Below are positions 40,181 through 47,835 of a DNA stretch of 47,835 nucleotides, piece by piece. This stretch comes from Bradyrhizobium sp. (lineage in GTDB: Bacteria > Pseudomonadota > Alphaproteobacteria > Rhizobiales > Xanthobacteraceae): contig NZ_SSMW01000001.1 in NCBI RefSeq assembly GCF_004799405.1, forward strand, positions 1-47,835, given 5' to 3'. The position numbers were made by a program, and so were the translations under genes. How positions within the stretch are numbered: position 1 is the first letter of the stretch; every line of letters starts with the position of its first letter. The notes below the pieces were generated by a model. That model had not been told where the DNA came from. It was given only the letters and a program-made list of their open reading frames with translations, and made no database searches.

Positions 40181-41203
40181 ATGCTGTTTCCAACCACGAT
40201 CGCCGGCTCGCTGCCGAAGCCGGAATGGCTGGCCGAACCCAATACGCTGTGGGCACCCTGGAAATCCAGGGGCGACGAGTTGGCCCGCGCCAAGCGCGAC
40301 GCCACCATCCTGGCGGTGAAGCTGCAGGAGGATGCCGGCATCGATATCGTCACCGACGGCGAGCAGGCGCGCCAGCATTTCGTTCACGGCTTCCTGGAGA
40401 AGGTCGAAGGCATCGACTTCGCCCACAAGGTCGAGATGGGAATCCGCAAAGACCGCTACAAGGCGATGGTGCCGCAGGTGGTGGCGCCGCTGCGGCTAAA
40501 GGGCCGGGTCCATACCGACGAGGCCCGCGTCGCCCGCATCCACACCGCGAGACAGTTGAAATTCACCCTTCCCGGCCCGATGACCATCATCGACACCATC
40601 GCCGACAAATACTATGGCGACCGCGTCAAGATGGCGTTCGTCTTTGCCGGGCTTCTCAACGAGGAGGCCAAGGCGTTGCAGGCCGATGGCGTCGATGTGA
40701 TCCAGTTCGACGAGCCCGCCTTCAATGTCTACATGGACGAGGTCAGCGACTGGGGAATCAAGGCGCTGGAGCGCGCCGCCGAAGGGCTGACCTGCGCCAC
40801 GGCCGTGCACATCTGCTACGGCTACGGCATCAAGGCCAATGCCGACTGGAAACAGACGCTGGGCAGCGAGTGGCGGCAGTATGAGGAAATCTTCCCGGCG
40901 ATTGCGGCGAGCCCGATCCAGCAGGTTGCGATCGAATGCCGCAATTCGCGGGTGCCGCTGGAATTGCTCGGCCTGCTCAAGGGCAAGATCGTTCAGGCCG
41001 GCGTGATCGACGTCGCCAGCGACACCGTCGAGACCGCGGAAGATGTCGTCAGGGTGATCGACGAGGTCTCGAAATTCGTGCCGAAGAGCAGTATCGTCGC
41101 CACCACCAATTGCGGCATGGCGCCGATGCATCGCGATATCGCCGAAGCGAAACTGATGGCGCTTGGGGCGGGGGCGAAGCTGGCGCGGCAGAAGTTGGGG
41201 TGA
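40181..41203 (+). CDS. Short cobalamin-independent methionine synthase-like protein (MetE C-terminal type)
   Basis: A 340-residue protein equivalent to the catalytic C-terminal barrel of MetE. TIAGSLPKPEWL (~6-17), TDGEQARQHFVHGFLEKVEG, LPGPMTIIDT, IQFDEPAFNVYMDE, VHICYGYG (zinc His and Cys), ECRNSRVPLELL and TTNCGMAPM (third zinc ligand Cys). Full MetE has an additional N-terminal barrel of similar size. Stand-alone short forms may use other methyl donors. GGGGAT lies upstream of the ATG. Confidence 0.85.
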   Translation: MLFPTTIAGSLPKPEWLAEPNTLWAPWKSRGDELARAKRDATILAVKLQEDAGIDIVTDGEQARQHFVHGFLEKVEGIDFAHKVEMGIRKDRYKAMVPQVVAPLRLKGRVHTDEARVARIHTARQLKFTLPGPMTIIDTIADKYYGDRVKMAFVFAGLLNEEAKALQADGVDVIQFDEPAFNVYMDEVSDWGIKALERAAEGLTCATAVHICYGYGIKANADWKQTLGSEWRQYEEIFPAIAASPIQQVAIECRNSRVPLELLGLLKGKIVQAGVIDVASDTVETAEDVVRVIDEVSKFVPKSSIVATTNCGMAPMHRDIAEAKLMALGAGAKLARQKLG

Positions 41204-41205
41204 GG

Positions 41206-41823
41206 TTAAGCCACCGCGCTGGGATGTAGCACCGGCCGATACCCATCATCCAGCGCGCGCAGCGTCGAGGGCGGTGTCAGCAGCATGGCATCTTCGATCG
41301 GGTTCTGCGCTTTGCGATAACCCGCCGGCGACCACAGCAACGCCTGGCCTTGCGCGATCAGGTAGCTCTCCGCTCCCTGCTGCACCATCGCGCCATCAGG
41401 CAATTTACCAAGCGGCGTCGGAAGCGCATGCAGCCGTTTCTTTCTGCCTGCGAGCCGCTCGCGATGAAGCACGGCATCGATGTCCGGCGCGCTGACATGC
41501 GTGACGCCGTTGCCCCGTTCCCACGCGGCGCGAAACCGGTTGGCGTCATCGCGGCGGCAGAAAAAGCATGGGCGATGCCCCGCCGCGAACGCGGTCGCCT
41601 CATCGAGAAAAAACAGCTCGGTCCAGCTTCGCCCGCCCATCACCTCGCGCCGACGTCCCCTGAATTCGCAGACGCATGTCAGCCACGCCGGGCTCGACCA
41701 GCGCTTGCTCAGCAGGGTTTTGGTCGCGGGATCGTGGATGATGCCGCGATTGCCGGTGAACAACCCACGATGCGGGGTCGCAATAATCTCGCCCAAAGGC
41801 GTGACCCGATTTTGCAGCGGCAT
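41206..41823 (-). CDS. Conserved hypothetical protein with CxxC motif, 205 aa
   Basis: Unnamed family. N-terminal GNRGIIHDPATKTLLSKRWS, then WLTCVCEFRGRRREVMGGRS, and a CFFCRRDDANRFRAAWERGN stretch that may bind metal (Cys pairs at ~50/52 and ~85/88). The C-terminus has AQGQALLWSPAGYRK. Proteins like this appear across Rhizobiales without assigned role. Convergent with and separated by 2 bases from the MetE-like gene. Confidence 0.68.
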   Translation of the reverse strand: MPLQNRVTPLGEIIATPHRGLFTGNRGIIHDPATKTLLSKRWSSPAWLTCVCEFRGRRREVMGGRSWTELFFLDEATAFAAGHRPCFFCRRDDANRFRAAWERGNGVTHVSAPDIDAVLHRERLAGRKKRLHALPTPLGKLPDGAMVQQGAESYLIAQGQALLWSPAGYRKAQNPIEDAMLLTPPSTLRALDDGYRPVLHPSAVA

Positions 41824-41837
41824 GCGCTATACTCTGC

Positions 41838-41926
41838 TCCTTCGCCCCGCGCTTGCGGGGAGAGGGTCGGGGTGAGAGGCTTTCTCAGCACGCCGACTCG
41901 CGGAGGCTCCCCCTCACCCGGAATTC
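41838..41926. repeat. Dispersed CCCTCTCCCC-type inverted repeat, copy 2
   Basis: CCCCGC-GCTT-GCGGGG hairpin, then AGAGGGTCGGGGTGAGAG and CCCCCTCACCCGGAATTC, paralleling copy 1 at 39221. Its right end runs into the last codon and stop of the phosphoribosyltransferase gene. Confidence 0.68.
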
Positions 41927-42452
41927 ACGCCGCGCCGTCGCGGATCGGCGGCTGGAACGACAACGCGGTATCCCACGGAAAGAAGATCCAGGTGTCCTGC
42001 GACACCTCGGTGATGAAGGTATTGACCAGCGGACGCCCCATCGGCTTGGCGTAGACGGTCGCGAAATGCGCGTCGGGGAGCATCTCGCGCACCAGCCGCC
42101 CGGTCTTGCCGGTGTCCACGAGATCGTCGACGATCAACAGTCCCTTGCCGGTGCCGCCACCGAGTTTGGCGGTGTCCGCTGAAACGCCTTTCAGGACCTT
42201 CAGCTCGCCCTGCTTGGTATGATCGTAACTGGCGATGCACACGGTATCGATGACGCGAACGCCGAGTTCACGCGCCACGATTGCCGCCGGTACCAGTCCG
42301 CCGCGGGTGATCGCGATCACCGCGTGAAACGGGCCGACCTCGTTCAGCCGCCAGGTCAGCGCGCGGCAGTCGCGATGAAACTGATCCCACGACACCGGAA
42401 AGGCCTTGCCCGCCCGCTCCTGCGCACTTAGTTCCGGAACCTCCGCTGCCAT
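41925..42452 (-). CDS. gpt: Xanthine phosphoribosyltransferase
   Basis: Purine salvage enzyme making XMP or GMP from PRPP. A 175-residue product with the PRPP-binding loop [20 protein letters not shown] (~100-119), an N-terminal [20 protein letters not shown] segment and [17 protein letters not shown] near the end. AGGAGAGAGAT precedes the ATG, so the 37-residue frame extension is rejected. It lies 23 bases downstream of the thioesterase gene. Confidence 0.9.
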   Translation of the reverse strand: MAAEVPELSAQERAGKAFPVSWDQFHRDCRALTWRLNEVGPFHAVIAITRGGLVPAAIVARELGVRVIDTVCIASYDHTKQGELKVLKGVSADTAKLGGGTGKGLLIVDDLVDTGKTGRLVREMLPDAHFATVYAKPMGRPLVNTFITEVSQDTWIFFPWDTALSFQPPIRDGAA

Positions 42453-42475
42453 ATCTCTCTCCTGGTCCTGCATCC

Positions 42476-42901
42476 CTAGTCTTGCATCTTGCGAATGACG
42501 AATGTGCCGGTGGCGGTCGCGACGATCTTGTCGTTTTGCCAGAGTTCGGCGCTGCCATGACACATCTCACGGCCTCGCATCACCACGCGGCCAAGGCCCT
42601 TCAGCGGACCGAGCACCGCCGGCCGGTGAAATTGCACATTGAGATTGACGGTCGGCGCGAACTGGCCGAGGTCGAGCGTCGCCGATAGTGCCGTTCCCAT
42701 GGTATCGTCGAGCATGGCCGCGAGAAATCCGCCTTGCACGTTGCCGGCCGGATTGAGCAGGATCTCGACCGCTTCAAACCGGGTTTCAATGGTGCCGCGC
42801 TCGCCGTCGATTTCGACAAACTCGAGGCCAAGCGTCTTGGCGCATGGCGGAGGCGGTATCCGGCCGTCGGCCATTTTCCAGAAAAAAGAATTCTTGTCCA
42901 C
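42476..42901 (-). CDS. PaaI-family hotdog thioesterase
   Basis: A 141-residue single hotdog domain, likely a thioesterase for acyl-Co[21 protein letters not shown] (~50-69) carries the GG-F-x-x-x-x-D signature; [20 protein letters not shown] forms the central strands. The usual HGG is QGG here, as in many PaaI relatives. Same-strand neighbours are the phosphoribosyltransferase and the CinA-type gene. Confidence 0.85.
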   Translation of the reverse strand: MDKNSFFWKMADGRIPPPPCAKTLGLEFVEIDGERGTIETRFEAVEILLNPAGNVQGGFLAAMLDDTMGTALSATLDLGQFAPTVNLNVQFHRPAVLGPLKGLGRVVMRGREMCHGSAELWQNDKIVATATGTFVIRKMQD

Positions 42902-42936
42902 GATGCTGCTCTCGCTTTGCTTCGACGATCGATCCG

Positions 42937-43677
42937 CTAGCGGACCACGTTCAATCCCGCCAGCATTTCCTTCACCGCATTCATCGCGGCATTGAGCTTG
43001 TCGGGATCGCGCGAACGGACCACGAGATTGGTGTTGGGCTTCTTGTCCTCGTCCTGAAACGGGTAGCTGCCGATGACGGTGTCCGGGTGAGCCTTGGCGA
43101 TTTCGCGCAAGGGGCCGCCGATATCGCCTTCCCTCGCGTTGGCGCGAACCGATTCCGACAACATCCGCACCCCGGATTTCAACTTCGGCGCAACGATATC
43201 CATCATCGCCTGCATGATCGACGGCACGCCGGCCATGACGATGACATTGCCGATCTTGAAGCCGGGCGCGAGGATGGTCGCGCTTTGGATCAGTTCGGCG
43301 CCATCGGGAATCCGCGCCATCCGCAGCCGCGCCTCGTTCAATTCACCGGCGCCCTGGAAGCGCTCGCGAAACCGCGCCACCACTTCGGGATGATGATCGA
43401 TACCGACGCCGAACGCCTTGGCGACACTGTCGGCGGTGATGTCGTCATGGGTCGGGCCGATGCCGCCGGTAGTAAAGACATAGGTGTAGCGATGACGCAG
43501 CGCGTCCAGCGCGGCAATGATCTCGGCTTCCTCGTCGGCGACGACGCGCACTTCCTTGAGATCGATCCCGATATTGGTGAGGTATTCCGCGATAAAGCCG
43601 ATGTTCTTGTCCTTGGTCCGCCCGGACAGGATCTCGTCGCCGATCACCAGGATTCCCGCCGTGACGATATCGCTCAT
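42937..43677 (-). CDS. CinA-type molybdopterin-binding domain protein
   Basis: A 246-residue MoCF/CinA-N domain protein. AGILVIGDEILSGRTKDKN (~7-25), then VFTTGGIGPTHDDITADSVA (~67-86, the MoaB/MogA-like phosphate-binding motif) and GVPSIMQAM. Full CinA also has a C-terminal NMN deamidase domain of ~160 residues; this protein stops before it. The domain may act as ADP-ribose pyrophosphatase in CinA, but that is family knowledge only. Confidence 0.88.
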   Translation of the reverse strand: MSDIVTAGILVIGDEILSGRTKDKNIGFIAEYLTNIGIDLKEVRVVADEEAEIIAALDALRHRYTYVFTTGGIGPTHDDITADSVAKAFGVGIDHHPEVVARFRERFQGAGELNEARLRMARIPDGAELIQSATILAPGFKIGNVIVMAGVPSIMQAMMDIVAPKLKSGVRMLSESVRANAREGDIGGPLREIAKAHPDTVIGSYPFQDEDKKPNTNLVVRSRDPDKLNAAMNAVKEMLAGLNVVR

Positions 43678-43949
43678 AGACCTCTCCCCGCCGAATAAGT
43701 CCGTTTGGCGCGGTTAACCGGATTCCATTTCGCCGGAAAACGCGCAGGCGCAGCCTTGCCCGGGCAACACATTGAAGTCACGGGGTTTTGCTGCCGAAAT
43801 AAGCACCTGGCCGCCGTTTTTTCGGGCACCACCCCCGTCGTCCCATAGCAAATGCTCCCGGCGAATGCATATCGCGCTGGCCCGGCCCTTGCTACCATCC
43901 CTTTTGGTCATGCACTGTCCTGCGTGGCTTCGAAAAGCAGTCGGGATAT

Positions 43950-45368
43950 ATGGCAGTTGCGTTCGACGAAATGAATGGGCCAAACGGCGATCTCCGTCCG
44001 GCCTATCAGGAGCTCTCCCGGTGGCTGAAGGAGACGCCTCCGGACGCCCTTGAACATCGCCGTCAGGAAGCCGAACTGCTGTTCCGCCGGATCGGCATCA
44101 CCTTTGCGGTCTACGGCGACGCCGAAGCCCAGGAACGGCTGATTCCTTTCGACGTGATCCCCCGGATCATATCGGCAAAAGAGTGGGCCATCCTCGAAAA
44201 AGGCTTAAAACAGCGGGTACGCGCGCTCAACATGTTCCTGCGCGACATCTATCACGGCCGCGACATCCTGCGCGCCGGCATCATTCCCGACGACCTGATC
44301 TTCCAGAATCCGATATTCCGCCCGGAGATGAACGGCCAGGCCGTGCCGCACGATGTCTATGTGCACATCGCCGGCATCGATATCGTCCGCGTCAATCCGG
44401 AAGATTTTTTCGTGCTGGAAGACAATGCACGGACCCCGTCCGGGGTGTCCTACATGCTGGAAAACCGCGAAATCATGATGCGGCTGTTTCCGGACCTGTT
44501 TGCCCGCCACCGCATCTCGCCTGTGGAAAAATATCCGAACGAATTGCTGTCGGCGTTGCGCTCGGTGGCGCCGCTCAGCGCCTCCGCCGAGCCGACGGTG
44601 GCGCTGATGACGCCCGGAGTCTACAATTCCGCCTATTACGAGCATTCGTTTCTCGCCGACAAGCTCGGCATCGAACTGGTCGAAGGCCGCGACCTCATCG
44701 TCAAGAACGACGAGGTGTTCATGCGCACCACCGAGGGCCTCAAGCGCGTCGATGTGATCTATCGCCGGGTCGATGACGATTTCCTTGATCCCCTCACCTT
44801 CCGTCCCGACTCCGCGCTTGGCGTACCCGGGCTGATGTCGGCCTATGCGGCCGGCAACATCACCCTGGCCAACGCGGTCGGGACCGGAATCGCCGACGAC
44901 AAGGCGGTCTACTCCTACATGCCGGAGATCGTGAAGTTCTATCTCGGCGAAGAGCCGGTCCTGAAAAACGTCCCGACCTGGCGCTGCCGCGAGCCGAAGG
45001 ATCTGGCCTACGTTCTGGATAATCTCGCTGAGCTCGTGGTGAAGGAAGTCCACGGCTCCGGCGGCTACGGCATGCTGATTGGTCCCGCCGCCACCAAGGC
45101 GACGATCGAGGCTTTCCGCGACAAGTTAAAGCGCGAGCCCGAAGGCTTCATCGCGCAACCGACGCTGGCGCTATCGACCTGCCCGACTTGCACCGAAGCC
45201 GGCCTTGCGCCGCGCCACGTCGACCTCAGGCCGTTCGTGCTGACCGGAAGCAATCATGTCACCATCGTGCCGGGCGGGTTGACGCGCGTAGCGCTGAAAG
45301 AGGGATCGCTGGTGGTGAATTCAAGCCAGGGCGGCGGCACCAAGGACACGTGGATTCTGGACGAATAA
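43950..45368 (+). CDS. Circularly permuted type 2 ATP-grasp protein
   Basis: A 472-residue amide-ligase-like protein (DUF404/DUF407). RALNMFLRDIYHGRDILRAG, FVLEDNARTPSGVSYMLENR (~152-171), YRRVDDDFLDPLTF and VVKEVHGSGGYGMLIGPAAT (~358-377) are the conserved ATP-grasp elements, with the lysine VKEV likely binding ATP. The next genes encode an alpha-E protein and a transglutaminase; this trio was proposed to make or attach peptides. The 250 bases upstream contain no gene I can support. Confidence 0.9.
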   Translation: MAVAFDEMNGPNGDLRPAYQELSRWLKETPPDALEHRRQEAELLFRRIGITFAVYGDAEAQERLIPFDVIPRIISAKEWAILEKGLKQRVRALNMFLRDIYHGRDILRAGIIPDDLIFQNPIFRPEMNGQAVPHDVYVHIAGIDIVRVNPEDFFVLEDNARTPSGVSYMLENREIMMRLFPDLFARHRISPVEKYPNELLSALRSVAPLSASAEPTVALMTPGVYNSAYYEHSFLADKLGIELVEGRDLIVKNDEVFMRTTEGLKRVDVIYRRVDDDFLDPLTFRPDSALGVPGLMSAYAAGNITLANAVGTGIADDKAVYSYMPEIVKFYLGEEPVLKNVPTWRCREPKDLAYVLDNLAELVVKEVHGSGGYGMLIGPAATKATIEAFRDKLKREPEGFIAQPTLALSTCPTCTEAGLAPRHVDLRPFVLTGSNHVTIVPGGLTRVALKEGSLVVNSSQGGGTKDTWILDE

Positions 45369-45418
45369 CTTTGGACGACGCACAAGCAGATTAGGCCTCA
45401 AGAGAGCACCACCCCCGC

Positions 45419-46363
45419 ATGTTGTCGCGCACCGCCGAAAACCTTTATTGGCTGGCCCGCTATGTCGAACGCGCCGAATATCTCGCGCGCACGATCGAGG
45501 CGACGCTGCGCGTCACCGCGCTGCCGAATACCTATATCGGCAAGACCAACGAATGGGATTCGGCGCTTATGACCGCCGGCGTCAGCGCAAGCTTCTATGA
45601 AATTTACGAGGAAGCCGACGAGCGCAACGTTGTCGATTACCTGTCGTTTTCGTCGGCCAATCCGTCCTCGATCCGCAACTGCATCGAAAACGCGAGGCTT
45701 AACTCGCGCTCGGTCCGCACCGCATTGACCAGCGAGATGTGGGACACCATCAACTCGGCCTGGATCGATCTGCAGGAAACCTGGGGCAAGGGCACCACGA
45801 CCCGCGAGGAGTTGACGAGATTCCTGCGCTTCGTGCAGGAGACCTCGCTGCGGTTCGACGGCTCGGCCTACCGGACCATGCTGCGCAACGACACTTACTG
45901 GTTTTCGCGGCTGGGACTGCATCTGGAACGCGCCGACAACACAGCCCGCATTCTCGACGTGAAGTATCACGTGCTGTTGCCCGAGGACGAGCATGTCGGC
46001 GGCCCGCTCGATTATTATCAGTGGACCTCGATCCTGCGCTCGGTCTCGGCGCTGACCGCCTATCACTGGGTTTATCGCGAAACCCTGAAACCCTGGCTGA
46101 TCGCCGACCTTCTGATCCTCAACGATTCCCTGCCGCGGTCGCTGGCCAGTTGTTACGGCAACCTCGTGCGCAATCTCGATCAGATCGGCGTCGCCTATGG
46201 TCGCCAGGGCGCCGCGCAGCGCCACGCCCGCGGCGTCCGCAATCGCCTCGAGCACAGCCACATGGATGACATCTTCCAGCACGGCGTGCATGAATTCATC
46301 CAGGAATTCATTGCGGATAACTCAAGGCTCGGCGAAATCATCACCAAACAATATCTGATTTAA
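45419..46363 (+). CDS. Alpha-E domain-containing protein (DUF403)
   Basis: A 314-residue all-helical protein with LSRTAENLYWLARYVERAEY (~2-21) as the family start, repeated helices including a second ERADNTARILDV (~176-187), and an end with EFIADNSRLGEIITKQYLI. It is found almost only beside ATP-grasp and transglutaminase genes, and in some proteins is fused to them. Its biochemical role is not known. It follows the ATP-grasp gene by 50 bases. Confidence 0.9.
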   Translation: MLSRTAENLYWLARYVERAEYLARTIEATLRVTALPNTYIGKTNEWDSALMTAGVSASFYEIYEEADERNVVDYLSFSSANPSSIRNCIENARLNSRSVRTALTSEMWDTINSAWIDLQETWGKGTTTREELTRFLRFVQETSLRFDGSAYRTMLRNDTYWFSRLGLHLERADNTARILDVKYHVLLPEDEHVGGPLDYYQWTSILRSVSALTAYHWVYRETLKPWLIADLLILNDSLPRSLASCYGNLVRNLDQIGVAYGRQGAAQRHARGVRNRLEHSHMDDIFQHGVHEFIQEFIADNSRLGEIITKQYLI

Positions 46364-46398
46364 AGCTAGCCTTCGCCCATATCGGATTCGGAAACTCC

Positions 46399-47229
46399 AT
46401 GCGCCTGCGAATCGCCCATTCCACCAACTATCGCTACGAACCGCCGGCTTCCGGCGTCATTCAAATCCTGCGGATGACGCCCGGCAGCCATGACGGGCAA
46501 TACGTCGTCGAGTGGCAGATCGATGTCTCGACCGATTCGCGGCTCGACGTGCACCAGGACGCCTTCGGCAATGTCACGCATGTCCTGACCTACGGGCCGA
46601 TCGCCGACCTCACCATCAATGTCGAAGGCCTGATCGAGACCCATGACACCGGCGGCGTGCTCAAGGGCACCGACGAGCGCTTTCCGCCGAGCCTGTTCCT
46701 GCGCTCGACGCCGTTGACCGAGGTCAACCCGGCGATGGCGACATTTTCGCGCGAGCTGAGTTCGGAATCCGAAGGCGACGTGCTCGGGTTCCTGCATGCG
46801 CTGATGATGCAGATCAACGAACACATGATGTTCGACGAAGACCCCACCAACAGCGGCACCTCGGCGGTGGAAGCCTTCGGATTGAAGCGCGGCGTGTGTC
46901 AGGACTACGCGCATATCTTTATCGCCTGCGCGCGCAGTGGCGGCGTTCCCGCCCGCTTCGTCGCCGGGCATTTCCTGCGCGCCGACGGCATGGTCAACCA
47001 GCAGGCCGGTCACGCCTGGGCGGAGGCTTTTGTGCCCGATCTCGGCTGGGTCGGGTTCGATCCGGCCAACGCCATCTGCACCACCGATGCGCATGCCCGT
47101 GTCGCCATCGGTCTCGATTATCTCGGCGCGGCACCGGTGCGTGGCACCCGCTACGGCGGCGGCATGGAAACCCTGTCGGTAGCGGTCAAGGTCGATCAGG
47201 CCGGACGCCAGATCCAGTCGCAGTCGTAA
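46399..47229 (+). CDS. Transglutaminase-like cysteine protease family protein
   Basis: A 276-residue protein with an N-terminal beta-rich domain (MRLRIAHSTNYRYEPPASG, ~1-19) and a transglutaminase-like core. The triad is visible: Cys167 in KRGVCQDYAHIFIACARSGG, His205 in AGHAWAEAF and Asp221 in WVGFDPAN. Bacterial members are usually peptidases or amide-bond enzymes. It lies 35 bases after the alpha-E gene. The proteasome-like Anbu gene often found beside this trio does not follow here. Confidence 0.9.
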   Translation: MRLRIAHSTNYRYEPPASGVIQILRMTPGSHDGQYVVEWQIDVSTDSRLDVHQDAFGNVTHVLTYGPIADLTINVEGLIETHDTGGVLKGTDERFPPSLFLRSTPLTEVNPAMATFSRELSSESEGDVLGFLHALMMQINEHMMFDEDPTNSGTSAVEAFGLKRGVCQDYAHIFIACARSGGVPARFVAGHFLRADGMVNQQAGHAWAEAFVPDLGWVGFDPANAICTTDAHARVAIGLDYLGAAPVRGTRYGGGMETLSVAVKVDQAGRQIQSQS

Positions 47230-47279
47230 AGCGCCGAAAGGCATCGCCTTTCGGTGGCGGATTTTCAACAGGACGCAAT

Positions 47280-47835
47280 CTACCTGTCCAGCCAGACATC
47301 CTCGAACCGTAGATTGTTGTACTGGCTGTTATCGTGCGGGGTGAAGTTCCTGACATAGGGTTGCCAGCAGTTACCCGCCGCACCGAACAGGATGCTCGGA
47401 CGCGCCGCGTCGTCCACCAGCAGCCGCTCGATGTCCCAGACGATTTTCTTGCGTTTTTCCCTGTCCAGTTCGCTCGATTGCACGGCAAGCAGTCTATCGA
47501 CCTCCGCATTGCAGTACTGGGTATAATTGCGCTCCGATTTGCAGGAATAGTTCTCGACCAGATTGCCGTCGGGATCGTCGACGCTGACGCCGGTCACGTT
47601 TAACCCGATCGTATAATCCTTCTTGGCCAGCCTGGCATACCATCGCGGCGTATCGAGAATGTCCAGTTCGCTGATGATGTAGATCTTCTTGAGTTGATCG
47701 GTCAGAATCACGGCGGGATCGCGATAGGTTGGAAGATTTCTGGTTTGAATCTTGATCTGCAGCGGGCTGGCATCGCTATAGCCAAGCTTCTGCATGATGG
47801 CCTGAGCTTCCGCAATGTTTTTCTCGATGTCGGAG
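47280..47835 (-). CDS. Peptide ABC transporter substrate-binding protein, 3' part (cut by window edge)
   Basis: C-terminal ~185 residues of an SBP_bac_5 protein. Recognisable are EAQAIMQKLGYSDASPLQIK, a RYTGLI-type strand (PTYRDPAVILTDQLKKIY), DILDTPRWYARLAKKDYTIG, and the final helix REKRKKIVWDIERLLVDDAA. Its start and signal peptide lie right of the window. It differs from the binding protein at 25845 (for example a Cys in NYSCKSERNYTQYCNAEVDR). Convergent with the transglutaminase gene. Confidence 0.85.
   Translation of the reverse strand, partial: SDIEKNIAEAQAIMQKLGYSDASPLQIKIQTRNLPTYRDPAVILTDQLKKIYIISELDILDTPRWYARLAKKDYTIGLNVTGVSVDDPDGNLVENYSCKSERNYTQYCNAEVDRLLAVQSSELDREKRKKIVWDIERLLVDDAARPSILFGAAGNCWQPYVRNFTPHDNSQYNNLRFEDVWLDR

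Overview
The window is GC-rich alphaproteobacterial chromosome. Gene content points to Bradyrhizobium or a close relative in the Nitrobacteraceae: a BamA paralog, GcrA- and DUF3126-type proteins, many Rhizobiales-type micro-ORFs, dipeptide ABC transport genes and characteristic dispersed palindromes. This placement rests on recognised families and style, not on a database search.

Layout. 1-2500: 3' part of a BamA-family gene, then a HigBA locus whose toxin is frameshifted. 2560-3620: two micro-ORFs and a HAD hydrolase. 3785-6920: a small phage-flavoured regulatory block (GcrA-like protein, companion protein, divergent S24 repressor, ribbon-helix-helix (RHH) protein, Rmf/CrpP-like protein). 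6930-15790: housekeeping and conserved hypothetical genes (gamma carbonic anhydrase, cysE, membrane proteins, hydrolase, zinc-finger protein, FAD monooxygenase, lipoprotein). 15955-24901: a genomic island of about 8.9 kb bounded by an exact 40-bp direct repeat of the 5' half of tRNA-Leu(UAA). The right copy belongs to the complete tRNA. 24977-36554: an alpha/beta hydrolase and a peptide-uptake and degradation cluster (oligopeptide-binding protein, divergent carboxypeptidase, two permeases, fused double ATPase, M81 peptidase, HipO-type amidohydrolase, amidase). 36691-43677: enoyl-CoA hydratase, quinone oxidoreductase, hydroxychromene carboxylate isomerase, GST, short MetE-like protein, xanthine phosphoribosyltransferase, thioesterase, CinA-type protein. 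43950-47229: a co-directional ATP-grasp, alpha-E and transglutaminase trio. 47280-end: 3' part of another peptide-binding protein gene.

The island is the most unusual part. It holds a truncated tyrosine recombinase next to the left attachment site and candidate recombinase arm sites beside both ends. It has no intact integrase. Most of its cargo is proteins of 40-150 residues: zinc ribbons, RHH proteins, SANT-like helix-turn-helix (HTH) proteins, single-pass membrane peptides, a MarR regulator, and secreted or lipoprotein remnants. Several genes carry single-base frameshifts. Unrelated small ORFs are joined by a recurrent junction sequence (GGCTGAAGGCGAAG) that can encode a GLKAK tail, supply a stop codon and act as a Shine-Dalgarno for the next ORF. 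One micro membrane protein is present twice. I read the island as a decaying, formerly mobile element whose small-ORF cassettes may have been shuffled at these junctions. That reading is inference.
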